A DNA stretch of 12,060 bases from positions 1-12,060 of the forward strand of contig CANPPM010000054.1 of NCBI GenBank assembly GCA_947575935.1, given 5' to 3'. Source of the DNA: an uncultured Butyricicoccus sp. (GTDB lineage Bacteria > Bacillota > Clostridia > Oscillospirales > Butyricicoccaceae). This document shows positions 1-7,467 of the stretch, one piece after another (the first letter of the stretch is position 1; each line of letters starts with the position of its first letter). A program made the translations under genes and the position numbers. A model generated the notes under the pieces. That model searched no databases. It was not told the DNA's origin and worked only from the letters and a program-made list of their open reading frames with translations.

Positions 1-32
1 TCATATTTTACAGAATAGAGGATGCTGCAGCT

Positions 33-2411
33 ATGGAACCTACAAAATTTGATTTAAAATATGCTTCCGTGCGCCGCACGATCATTGAACAACGCTTTTC
101 AAATCTGAACGACCGTCAGCGTGAGGCAGTCTATCAGACAGAGGGACCGCTTCTGGTGCTCGCAGGGGCGGGCAGCGGCAAGACCACTGTACTGATCAAC
201 AGAATCATTCATCTGCTTCGCTTTGGCCGAGGATATGACAGCAGCTTTGCTCCGGCCAATACGGATAAAGAGGATCTTGCATTTTTAACCAGCTACTTAC
301 TCTCACCGAATCCTGAAAACCAGGCGCATGCAGAACGACTGTGTGCAGTCGATCCACCCAAACCGTGGGAGGTCATTGCAATCACATTTACAAACAAAGC
401 TGCAAAGGAACTGCAGGAACGGTTGGTACGCGCGCTCGGTGAACAGGATGCCTCCGGTGTTTGGGCATATACCTTTCATGCTGCCTGCCTGCGGATCCTG
501 CGTAGCAATATTGAACAATTGGGTTATGAAAAAGCATTTGCCATCTATGATGATGATGATAAAAAGCGCACTGTCCGTGAGGCCATGAAACGACTGGATC
601 TTGATGAAAAAGTGTTTGATCCTCGGGCTGTGATGGGAATGATTTCGCAGGCCAAAGATAATTTGATTCTTCCAGACGTCTTTGCAGAACAAGCACAGGA
701 TTACTATAAGAGCCGGGTTGCCGAGGTCTACACACTGTACGAAAAGCTGATGAAAAATGCGAATGCGCTAGATTTTGACGATATCATCTTGAAAACCGTC
801 CTGCTGCTGCAGAATTATGAAGAAGTACGGGCGTATTATCAGCGTAAGTTCCGTTATGTCCTGGTGGATGAGTATCAGGATACCAACCATGCGCAGTATG
901 TACTGTGTGCATTGCTTGCGGGCGGGTATCAGAATATCTGCGTCGTAGGGGATGACGATCAATCGATTTATAAATTCCGCGGCGCAACGATTACCAATAT
1001 TTTGGAGTTTGAGCAGCAATATCCTGGTGCAAAAACGGTTCGTCTAGAACAAAATTACCGTTCAACAGGCAACATTTTGAACGCTGCCAACGCTCTGATT
1101 AGCAACAATCAACGCCGCAAAGGAAAAGTTCTGTGGACAGAACATGGCGAGGGGGCAAAGGTGGTTGTTCACTGCGCAGGCACGCAGGAAGAGGAGGCAT
1201 CATTTATTGCGGAAACAATCCTGGAAGGCGTTGAACAAGGGAAGCGCTGGGGGGACTTTGCAATTTTATACCGAAACAATGTGCTTTCGAACAGTGTAGA
1301 GGGGGCGTTTCGGCGCAGCGCAGTTCCATATCGCATGTATAAGGGCCGAGACTTTTTCAGCCGTGCTGAAATCCGCGATATGTTTGCCTATCTTTGGGTC
1401 GTTGAAAATCCAGCAGACGAGCTCCGCCTGCGCCGTATTATCAATGTTCCACCACGCAAAATCGGCGACCGTTCGGTCGCTTTGGCCGCTGAGGAGGCTG
1501 CGCGGACCGGACAGATTTTGTTTGATGTGGTTTGCCATGCCCGAGAGGTTCCCACACTGTCGCGCGGCGCGTCCGCTATGGTCAAATTTGGTGAGATGAT
1601 CGAAAGCTTGCGGGATATGCGTGAACAACTGTCTCTTTCTGCGTTATATGAGGAGATTCTTGAACGTTCAGGTTATCGTGCTGCATGGCAGGAAAAGGAT
1701 GACGAAGAATCGCGCTCGCGCATTGAAAATATTATGGAGCTGAAATCGAACATCGCTGAATATGAGGCACACGCCGAAGAGCCTTCGCTTGCAGGCTTCC
1801 TAGAGGAAATGGCGTTGTTTACCGACGCTGATCATACAGATGAGAACGAAGACGCGGTACTGATGATGACCATGCATTCGGCAAAGGGTTTGGAGTTTCC
1901 AACCGTTTTCCTATGCGGGATGGAGGATGGACTGTTCCCAAGTTTTCGTGCAGAAGAAAACGAGGAGGATATGGAAGAGGAGCGCCGGCTGTGCTATGTG
2001 GCTGTCACCCGTGCACGTGAAACACTGTATCTTACGTGCGCCGAACAGCGCATGCTCTATGGCCGTACCCAGCATGCCCGTCCATCGCGTTTTATGGACG
2101 AGCTTCCCAGGGAACTGATCAGCTCCAATCTGGATCCTGCTCCGCGTACCATCCGGACAGATGTACCGGGTACGGCAACTTCTCGCGTATCCTATGCAGC
2201 GGCACGTCGTGTTGGCGTCGCACCGCAAGGCGCGGCTGAAACTCCCAGTTTTTCACCAGGAGAGCGGGTGAAGCACCGCGTTTTTGGCGAGGGAATGGTT
2301 GTTTCCATCAAGCCGATGGGCGGAGATGCGCTGATTGAGATTGCATTTGACGCCAAGGGTACCAAACGTTTGATGGCTAAGCAGGCAGGGCAGTTTATGG
2401 AAAAGCTTTAA
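33..2411 (+). CDS. pcrA: ATP-dependent DNA helicase PcrA/UvrD (superfamily 1A)
   Basis: 3'-5' DNA helicase acting in nucleotide-excision repair, replication-fork maintenance and transcription-coupled repair. The 792-residue product shows the SF1A motifs in order: Q-motif around residues 25-33 (LNDRQREAV), Walker A AGAGSGKT at 44-51, motif Ia TFTNKAAKE from about 118, Walker B VDEYQD at 278-283, motif III VVGDDDQSIYKFRGA at 304-318, QNYRS near 340, motif V with MHSAKGLEF at 614-622 and motif VI EEERRLCYVAVTRARE at 648-663. The last about 55 residues (FSPGERVKHRVFGEGMV onward) match the Tudor-like domain that binds RNA polymerase in Firmicute PcrA. An insertion of about 45 residues lies between Walker A and motif Ia (about 65-112), which explains a length above the usual 720-750. 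The ATG follows AGAGGA by about 10 bases. It is the first gene of a run with sbcD and sbcC. Confidence 0.96.
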   Translation: MEPTKFDLKYASVRRTIIEQRFSNLNDRQREAVYQTEGPLLVLAGAGSGKTTVLINRIIHLLRFGRGYDSSFAPANTDKEDLAFLTSYLLSPNPENQAHAERLCAVDPPKPWEVIAITFTNKAAKELQERLVRALGEQDASGVWAYTFHAACLRILRSNIEQLGYEKAFAIYDDDDKKRTVREAMKRLDLDEKVFDPRAVMGMISQAKDNLILPDVFAEQAQDYYKSRVAEVYTLYEKLMKNANALDFDDIILKTVLLLQNYEEVRAYYQRKFRYVLVDEYQDTNHAQYVLCALLAGGYQNICVVGDDDQSIYKFRGATITNILEFEQQYPGAKTVRLEQNYRSTGNILNAANALISNNQRRKGKVLWTEHGEGAKVVVHCAGTQEEEASFIAETILEGVEQGKRWGDFAILYRNNVLSNSVEGAFRRSAVPYRMYKGRDFFSRAEIRDMFAYLWVVENPADELRLRRIINVPPRKIGDRSVALAAEEAARTGQILFDVVCHAREVPTLSRGASAMVKFGEMIESLRDMREQLSLSALYEEILERSGYRAAWQEKDDEESRSRIENIMELKSNIAEYEAHAEEPSLAGFLEEMALFTDADHTDENEDAVLMMTMHSAKGLEFPTVFLCGMEDGLFPSFRAEENEEDMEEERRLCYVAVTRARETLYLTCAEQRMLYGRTQHARPSRFMDELPRELISSNLDPAPRTIRTDVPGTATSRVSYAAARRVGVAPQGAAETPSFSPGERVKHRVFGEGMVVSIKPMGGDALIEIAFDAKGTKRLMAKQAGQFMEKL

Positions 2412-2423
2412 AGTGGAGAATTT

Positions 2424-2489
2424 ATGGGGATACTTTCGAAAGGATGGGGGAATACTTGCGGATTTTACATACGGGGGATCTGCATTTAG
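2424..2489 (+). other. Possible 21-codon leader ORF overlapping the start of sbcD
   Basis: A short frame runs from ATG 2424 to TAG 2487-2489. It has the best-spaced Shine-Dalgarno in the pcrA-sbcD junction (GGAG at 2415-2418, five bases before the ATG). It overlaps the sbcD start in another frame, so its translation could bring ribosomes to the poorly spaced sbcD start. No family is recognised and the peptide may be meaningless. The call rests only on the ribosome-binding-site geometry. Confidence 0.2.
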
Positions 2490-3538
2490 GCGCTTCATTG
2501 GGCAGATTTTCTCTGTTGGAAGAACAGGAAAAAATGACAGCCGGTCTGCTCTCACTGGCAGAACAGCAGCAAATCGATGCCGTGGTACTGTCTGGTGATA
2601 TTTTCGACCAGGCGGCTCCTTCCGCTGAAGCAATGGACCTGTATGACCGGTTTTTGACTGCGCTTTGCAGAAAGTGTCCCGTCTACATGATTGCAGGCAA
2701 TCATGATGATGCAGCACAACTGGCGTCTCTGGCGAAACTGCTGCGCAGTTCCAGGCTTTATGTACAGGGACAGCTGTACGAGAGACCGCAGCCAGTCCGA
2801 CAAGACAATGTGGAATTTTGGCAAATTCCATATTGTCAAAAAGAGCAAGTACGCTGTTTATATCCGGGGGAGAAGATCTGCAGCACAAATGATGCTATGC
2901 GCGCTTTGATGGCGGATGTGAGAACGCGCAGAGATCCGCACGCCGTATGTATTGTCGCGGCACACTGCCTAGTTTCTGGCGCTGTGCCTTGCGGAAGCGA
3001 TACCACAGCGTTATTGGAAACAGCGGATCCAATTGATCTGTCCGTGTTTGATGGATTGGATTATGTCGCATTGGGTCACCTGCATCAAGCGCAGCAGCCT
3101 GCTAAAAATATCCGTTATGCAGGCGCTCCCTATCCCTACAGCTTTTCCGAGCGCGAGAAATCGGTATCGATTTTTGATACAGAACGTGCGGAAATCACAG
3201 CGGTTCCCATAAACTTCGGGCGAGAACTGCGCGTATTACGCAGCACTTACGAAGATTTGTGGAAACAACCCCAGAGTGAGGCATATTTGCAAATCGAACT
3301 AACTGACCACAGTGCCGGACTGGAAACCTTGAATGCGCTATGTTCGCGTTACCCGCGGCTGATAACACTGCGAGGACAGCATGGGGATACGGTTTCACCA
3401 GGGATGCTTCCTTCCGGCCCATCTGAACTGCTGAACCGGTTTTGTGAAGAGATCGGCGATAAACCAGCAGAACAGGAGCATGCAACACTTCTGCTTGCAC
3501 TTCTGCAGGAGATTCAAGAAGGGGGAAGCGTATGGTAA
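2444..3538 (+). CDS. sbcD: Exonuclease SbcD (Mre11-type nuclease subunit)
   Basis: Mn-dependent nuclease subunit of the SbcCD complex, which opens hairpins and trims DNA ends blocked by protein or secondary structure. The 364-residue product has the calcineurin-like metallophosphoesterase motifs: GDLH at 11-14, GDIFD at 51-55, GNHD at 85-88, AAHCLVSG starting at 172 with His174, and GHLH at 211-214. A smaller C-terminal capping region follows. The start is uncertain. ATG 2444 has AAAGG directly abutting it, which is too close for a good ribosome-binding site. TTG 2456 would begin RILHTGDLH, the usual SbcD N-terminus, with AAGGA/GGGGG upstream, giving 360 residues. The gene begins 32 bases after pcrA and overlaps sbcC by 7 bases, so coupled translation with sbcC is likely. 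Confidence 0.94.
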   Translation: MGEYLRILHTGDLHLGASLGRFSLLEEQEKMTAGLLSLAEQQQIDAVVLSGDIFDQAAPSAEAMDLYDRFLTALCRKCPVYMIAGNHDDAAQLASLAKLLRSSRLYVQGQLYERPQPVRQDNVEFWQIPYCQKEQVRCLYPGEKICSTNDAMRALMADVRTRRDPHAVCIVAAHCLVSGAVPCGSDTTALLETADPIDLSVFDGLDYVALGHLHQAQQPAKNIRYAGAPYPYSFSEREKSVSIFDTERAEITAVPINFGRELRVLRSTYEDLWKQPQSEAYLQIELTDHSAGLETLNALCSRYPRLITLRGQHGDTVSPGMLPSGPSELLNRFCEEIGDKPAEQEHATLLLALLQEIQEGGSVW

Positions 3539-6087
3539 GACCAATTGCATTGACTTTGCAGGCGTTTGGGCCCTACGCTGGACGGCAGAAGATCGACTTT
3601 GCGGCGCTGGACCGTGCAGGTCTATTCCTGATTTACGGTGAAACCGGCTCAGGAAAGACCCTTCTCTTGGATGCAATGACATATGCGCTTTATGGTGATG
3701 TATCCAGCGATACACAAGGTACACTGGATGCAGTACGCTGTCAATCCGCAACGAAGGACACGCCAACTGAAATTCTGTTTGAATGCGAAAGTAGCGGGCA
3801 AAAATACCGCTTCCTCAGGCGCCTGTGGATAAAAGGGGAATCTGAGCCTGCGTTCGAACAAAATATTTATTTTGAAAATACACAGAAGGAATTTGAACCG
3901 TTTTTCAAAGCGCCAAATGCTGCGCAGGTACGAGAAAAAACGATTCAGCTGATTGGATTAAATTCTTATCAATTTCGTCAAATCATGATCCTGCCGCAGG
4001 GACAGTTTGAACGGCTGTTATCTGCCTCTGCAGAGGAAACAGAATCATTGTTGACCACCCTATTCCATGCCGGGCAATGGAAGGAAGCGTCCAAACGGCT
4101 ATCTGGAATGTTTCGGGCTGAGGGGCAAGAATTGGAAGAATTGCGGCAGGAAAAGGCCGCTCTATGCCAAACGTTTGGCTGTAATCAGGCGTGCGAATTG
4201 CCGCTCCGAAAGAAACGCCTGCAAGACCGTGCTAACAGGATTAAGGCAGAATACGATATCATGATGCAAACTGTGGCACAATCGTCATATGAGATAGAGG
4301 AGGCGACAGCAGTAGACGCTGCTTTTACACGTCTGAAAGCAGCTGAACAAACGCTCCGACAACTGAAAACACAGGAAGAAGAGCAACAGCAGCGACGGGA
4401 AAGGCTGCGCCTTCGGGCGCTTGTCGATCCGTTTAACCGATGGCGTAAAGCAGTTCGCGATGCACGGCTTTGCAAAGAAAATGTTCAATTCTCACGTTTG
4501 GCAGAAGCAAGCTGTATTCAGGAGCGAAAAATGCTTGATGCGGAAGAACGTCAGGCCCAGGATCAGCATGCACTACTGCAGCAAAAGGCACAGCATAAGC
4601 CAAGGCTTGAGGCTGAGCTCAAGCGCTTTGAACAGCGCAGATCATTGCAGAAAGAAGTGGACTCGATTCGGGGGCAATTATTCCAAAAACAAGCAGATCG
4701 TACCCGATGTGATCAAAGATATCGCAGCTGTTTGGAGCAAAGCAGCCGCGCCGCTGTGTTGCATCTGCAGCAATTAAGCTGTGAACTGGCGGGGGCACTG
4801 CAGGAGGGCATGCCCTGTCCGGTATGCGGCAACACACATCATCCATCCCCGGTACAGGCAGTGGATGGAGAAATCACTCGTGAACGTCTGCAGCAGCTTA
4901 ATGAACGTCTGCGGCAGGCAGAAATTGCGCTGACGCGCTCAACTATGGCTTGTGAAGGGCTGGAGGAACAGCTGCGTTTAGCCGTCGAGCGTTTGGAGAA
5001 AGCCGGAGGGTATGACCCAGAGGCACATACTTTGGTACAGAATCAGGGCAAAGCAGCGACAGCTGCAGTCCACAAACTGGAAATGCTGGAAAAACGCCTT
5101 TCTGAGTTTTCACAGCGTCGCAGTGAGCTTGAACTGAAGGAAAAAACGATCAAAATCTCTTTATACAATGGAGAAACACGGCTGGCGCGTATGGAAGCGG
5201 CCGAAGAATCCTTACGTCACGAGCTTGACCGGCTGGACCCGGACGGCAGTGCGCGGGCGCGTCTGTATGAGGAAAAGCCCACGCCTGCCTTGTTTGCCAA
5301 GCTGGAGCAGGAATTGCAAAGTTATGATGAACAATTATTTGCATCCTATGAAACGGTGCGGATGGAACGTGAGCGATTGGCCGGAAAGACAAAACCAGAG
5401 CTTGCGAGGCTTCAAATCGAAATTGAGCGGCTGCAGTCACGCAGCCAGCAGCTTCACAGCGCCTTAGAGGCCACGCAGGAGCAGCTGAAATGCATCGACG
5501 ATGCCGAAGAACGGATTTTATCCATACAGGAGAGATTGGACACCCGATCAGATGCTTGTGAAAGATTGGCGTCCTTTGCGCGTCTGATCGACGGAGATCA
5601 AGGCATCAGTCTGCAGCATTATGCGCTGGGGGTGATGTTGTCAGCAGTCATTTCAGAGGCCAACCGCCTGCTCGGACGGATGCACGGCGGGCGTTACCAG
5701 CTCTGTCGAAAAGCAGAAATACGAAACGGAACCTACAGGGCCGGACTTGATCTTGAAATATTGGACCGGCAGTCTGGCGAAAAGCAAAGTGCAGCCACAT
5801 TATCCGGCAGTGAAAAATTTTTTGCAGCACTCTCACTATCTCTCGGTTTGTCCACGATAACACGGATGCAGGCTGGGGGAGAGGCGCCCGGTGCAATCTT
5901 TATCGATGAGGGCTTTGAAACATTAGATGAGCAGTCCCTTCAAGATGCGGTAAACACGCTTTTTGAAATCCTTCCAGCGCACGGGATGATTGGTATAATT
6001 TCTCATATTGGACTGTTGCGAAAATCAATTGAATCAGGAATCGAGGTCATAAAAACACCGGAAGGCAGCAAACTTAAAATGTTATGA
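3532..6087 (+). CDS. sbcC: Exonuclease SbcC (Rad50-type SMC ATPase subunit)
   Basis: ATPase partner of SbcD; it clamps DNA ends and controls the nuclease. The 851-residue product has an N-terminal half-ATPase with Walker A GETGSGKT at 36-43 and a Q-loop segment (ILPQGQFERLL) near 155-167. Long charged, Gln/Glu-rich coiled coil follows on both sides of a zinc hook CPVC at 429-432. The C-terminal half-ATPase has the ABC signature LSGSEKF starting at 757, Walker B AIFIDEGFETLD at 788-799 and the H-loop His825 (IISH). At 851 residues it is shorter than the roughly 1050 of E. coli SbcC, mainly through shorter coiled-coil arms. The ATG lies inside the end of sbcD, preceded by an AGGGGG-type ribosome-binding site. 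Confidence 0.95.
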   Translation: MVRPIALTLQAFGPYAGRQKIDFAALDRAGLFLIYGETGSGKTLLLDAMTYALYGDVSSDTQGTLDAVRCQSATKDTPTEILFECESSGQKYRFLRRLWIKGESEPAFEQNIYFENTQKEFEPFFKAPNAAQVREKTIQLIGLNSYQFRQIMILPQGQFERLLSASAEETESLLTTLFHAGQWKEASKRLSGMFRAEGQELEELRQEKAALCQTFGCNQACELPLRKKRLQDRANRIKAEYDIMMQTVAQSSYEIEEATAVDAAFTRLKAAEQTLRQLKTQEEEQQQRRERLRLRALVDPFNRWRKAVRDARLCKENVQFSRLAEASCIQERKMLDAEERQAQDQHALLQQKAQHKPRLEAELKRFEQRRSLQKEVDSIRGQLFQKQADRTRCDQRYRSCLEQSSRAAVLHLQQLSCELAGALQEGMPCPVCGNTHHPSPVQAVDGEITRERLQQLNERLRQAEIALTRSTMACEGLEEQLRLAVERLEKAGGYDPEAHTLVQNQGKAATAAVHKLEMLEKRLSEFSQRRSELELKEKTIKISLYNGETRLARMEAAEESLRHELDRLDPDGSARARLYEEKPTPALFAKLEQELQSYDEQLFASYETVRMERERLAGKTKPELARLQIEIERLQSRSQQLHSALEATQEQLKCIDDAEERILSIQERLDTRSDACERLASFARLIDGDQGISLQHYALGVMLSAVISEANRLLGRMHGGRYQLCRKAEIRNGTYRAGLDLEILDRQSGEKQSAATLSGSEKFFAALSLSLGLSTITRMQAGGEAPGAIFIDEGFETLDEQSLQDAVNTLFEILPAHGMIGIISHIGLLRKSIESGIEVIKTPEGSKLKML

Positions 6088-6132
6088 TCATGAGACCCCG
6101 AAAATGGCGGCACTGGCAGCGCAGAGATTCTC

Positions 6133-6158
6133 GCGGCCGGCGCCGCTGTGTTTGTTTG
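6133..6158 (+). terminator. Weak candidate terminator after sbcC
   Basis: A GC-rich hairpin lies 45 bases after the sbcC stop: GCGGC (6133-6137), loop CGGC, GCCGC (6142-6146). It is followed by a T-rich but interrupted run (TGTGTTTGTTTG). The stem is only five pairs and the T-run is broken by G, so this may not terminate efficiently. No better candidate was seen in the 165-base gap between the convergent genes sbcC and ymdB. Confidence 0.3.
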
Positions 6159-6252
6159 AACAGAATTTGTGCAATCTGTGCCTTCTGGCAGTTGGCGCAG
6201 GCGCTTTGCCCTTTCTTCTGTTCAGCTCTTCTTTCCTCCTGCAAAATTAGTT

Positions 6253-7038
6253 TTAAGGCTCCCTGATGCGGTCAAAAACGCGTTCAACATGGATACATTT
6301 TCTGGTTACGGGGTCGATTTCAAAAACAGCGCCGCCAAGAGCGCATTCACCTGCCGCAGGACGGAAACGCTCCGTCAGATCACCGCGGAACATGGCAATC
6401 GACTGCTGCGGTTCAACCCCCAGCACCGACCAAAGCGGTCCAGTCATTCCGATATCAGTGATGTATCCGGTTCCTGCAGGATTGACCCGCTCGTCAGCTG
6501 TTTGTACATGAGTATGCGTCCCCCAAACGGCAGCGCACCGTCCATCCAGATAAAAGCCCATAGCTAGCTTTTCCGAAGTGGCAGCCGCATGGATTTCACA
6601 TACAGCGAGATCGTATTTCCCGTTTAGCGCACGCAAAATGCGGACTGCGGCTATAAATGGATTATCTGGACCGAAATCCATTTCACAACGACAAATCAGA
6701 TTCATAACCAGTATCCGCTTGCCGCAGGTCTCATAAATACCAAAGCCCTCTCCCGGCAGCTGTGGCGCAAGATTGGCTGGTCTCAGAAGATAACGATTAT
6801 CTTCTAGATAAGGTACGATCTGACGCTTATTCCAGACATGATTGCCTAATGTGATTACATCCGCCCCAGCGGCAAACATGCGGTCCGCCTGGTCGGGTGT
6901 AAGTCCGGTCCCTGATGCGTTTTCTCCGTTTACAATTGTGAAATCTGCATTATAATATCGTTTTAGCGGACGCAGACGTTTTTCCAGTGTACGCAGACCC
7001 GCTTCGCTGCAGATATCTCCAATGACAAACAGCTTCAT
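6253..7038 (-). CDS. ymdB: YmdB-type metallophosphoesterase (TIGR00282 family)
   Basis: Cytosolic dinuclear-metal phosphodiesterase. In Bacillus subtilis the homologue hydrolyses cyclic nucleotides such as 2',3'-cAMP and affects biofilm and motility gene expression; the role here is inferred from family. The 261-residue length fits the family. All expected metal and catalytic positions are visible: Asp8 (IGDIC), Glu39 and Asn40 (NGENAS), Asn66-His67 (GNHVWNK), His150 (EIHAAATSEK), His175 and His177 (GTHTHVQTAD), plus YITDIGMTGP near 192-201. Small departures are GNHxWN and HAAATSEK where GNHxWD and HAEATSEK are common. The ATG at 7038 is preceded by GGGAG nine bases upstream. In many Firmicutes it sits beside rny and spoVS, but neither is present here; the gene stands alone, convergent with sbcC. 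Confidence 0.93.
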   Translation of the reverse strand: MKLFVIGDICSEAGLRTLEKRLRPLKRYYNADFTIVNGENASGTGLTPDQADRMFAAGADVITLGNHVWNKRQIVPYLEDNRYLLRPANLAPQLPGEGFGIYETCGKRILVMNLICRCEMDFGPDNPFIAAVRILRALNGKYDLAVCEIHAAATSEKLAMGFYLDGRCAAVWGTHTHVQTADERVNPAGTGYITDIGMTGPLWSVLGVEPQQSIAMFRGDLTERFRPAAGECALGGAVFEIDPVTRKCIHVERVFDRIREP

Positions 7039-7103
7039 CTTTTTGAACTCCCTTCTATCTCCATATTACATATCTGCATTCACTAAAATTTATTTAAAAC
7101 TGA

Positions 7104-7119
7104 CAGAACAGCAGAACAG
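7104..7119. repeat. Tandem 8-base repeat, two copies of CAGAACAG
   Basis: CAGAACAG occurs twice head-to-tail on the plus strand (CTGTTCTG on the ymdB coding strand), about 65 bases before the ymdB start codon. It could be a chance duplication or a binding site for a regulator of ymdB; nothing else in the window repeats it. Confidence 0.5.
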
Positions 7120-7220
7120 AGGATCAAGACATATTTTTACGATGCAAGGCGATTTTCCACAGGAATCCTGAAGAATTGTAGGAAGCAATCAACAGAACTT
7201 TCGCACAAAAATACCTGGGA

Positions 7221-7376
7221 TCAACTTTTACAGTTTTCCAGCAGAAGCCAGAGATCATTTATTATCGCTATTTTTCTTGCAATATCATCCTGTGTCAAGT
7301 GGGATACATTCTGCGCTGAAATTCCTTGCCTCTGGTTCGATCCCCATTTTGCAAACGGAACCCCGCGGCTGGCCAT
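7221..7376 (-). CDS. Doubtful small ORF, 51 residues, unknown
   Basis: An ATG-started frame runs from 7376 to a TGA at 7221-7223 on the minus strand, between the prs terminator and ymdB. The product starts MASRGVPFAKWGSNQRQG, and its second half (from SHLTQDDIARKIAIINDL) looks like an amphipathic helical segment ending in a hydrophobic patch and a cysteine. I recognise no family. In favour: the amino-acid composition looks protein-like and the frame stays open upstream almost through the terminator hairpin. Against: there is no Shine-Dalgarno before the ATG, the length is near the chance limit, and part of the opposite strand is also open. It may be a decayed gene remnant. Confidence 0.2.
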   Translation of the reverse strand: MASRGVPFAKWGSNQRQGISAQNVSHLTQDDIARKIAIINDLWLLLENCKS

Positions 7377-7381
7377 CGCTA

Positions 7382-7429
7382 CTAATTTTGAAAAGGAGGG
7401 CAGAAAATGCCTGCCCTCCTAATTTTGAA
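7382..7429. repeat. Direct repeat CTAATTTTGAA flanking the prs terminator
   Basis: The 11-base string CTAATTTTGAA occurs at 7382-7392 and again at 7419-7429, directly on either side of the terminator hairpin. The second copy overlaps the last paired base of the stem by one to two bases. The arrangement may reflect insertion or duplication of the hairpin element, or may simply provide T-rich tracts on both strands. Confidence 0.6.
7394..7420 (-). terminator. Intrinsic terminator of the glmU-prs unit
   Basis: A perfect 10-pair stem, AGGAGGGCAG (7394-7403) with CTGCCCTCCT (7411-7420), encloses a 7-base loop. Read on the minus strand the stem is followed by TTTTC and then AAAATTAG, giving a short T-run 48-74 bases after the prs stop. 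On the plus strand the stem is followed by TAATTTTG, so it may work weakly in both directions. The stem also contains AGGAGG-like sequence, but no start codon sits behind it at the right distance. Confidence 0.8.
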
Positions 7430-7433
7430 CCAT

Positions 7434-7459
7434 TTTTTACAGAGAGATCTCTGTAAAAA
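7434..7459 (-). other. Second hairpin just behind the prs stop codon
   Basis: TTTTTACAGAG (7434-7444) pairs perfectly with CTCTGTAAAAA (7449-7459) around the 4-base loop AGAT: an 11-pair stem starting nine bases after the prs stop. Because the T-run on either strand is itself paired with the A-run, it can be read as a bidirectional terminator core or as an mRNA 3'-end-stabilising hairpin. It forms a tandem array with the stronger hairpin at 7394-7420. Confidence 0.6.
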
Positions 7460-7467
7460 TAGCCATA

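Larger units (their letters stand above)
7039..7393. other. Intergenic region upstream of ymdB, no certain gene
   Basis: This AT-rich stretch separates the prs terminator from ymdB. It must contain the ymdB promoter, since the strong terminator at 7394-7420 should stop transcription arriving from prs, but no convincing -35/-10 pair was found on the minus strand. It contains a 2 x 8 base tandem repeat (7104-7119), one weak minus-strand ORF (7221-7376) and an ATG-less open plus-strand frame over part of the same bases. A GGTTCGATCCCC string near 7334 resembles a tRNA T-loop but has no matching arms. Confidence 0.6.

Noticed and set aside
2253..2888. 211-residue minus-strand open frame
   Set aside because: Antisense to the end of pcrA and the start of sbcD; no ribosome-binding site or recognisable domain.
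6169..6567. 132-residue plus-strand open frame
   Set aside because: Antisense to the end of ymdB, with no recognisable domain or upstream signal.
7331..7350. GGTTCGATCCCC, resembling a tRNA or tmRNA T-loop
   Set aside because: The flanking bases do not form a five-pair T-stem, and no acceptor, anticodon or D arm could be found around it.
7404..7420. AGGAGG inside the prs terminator stem as a ribosome-binding site
   Set aside because: No start codon stands at a usable distance behind it; the bases are explained by the hairpin.
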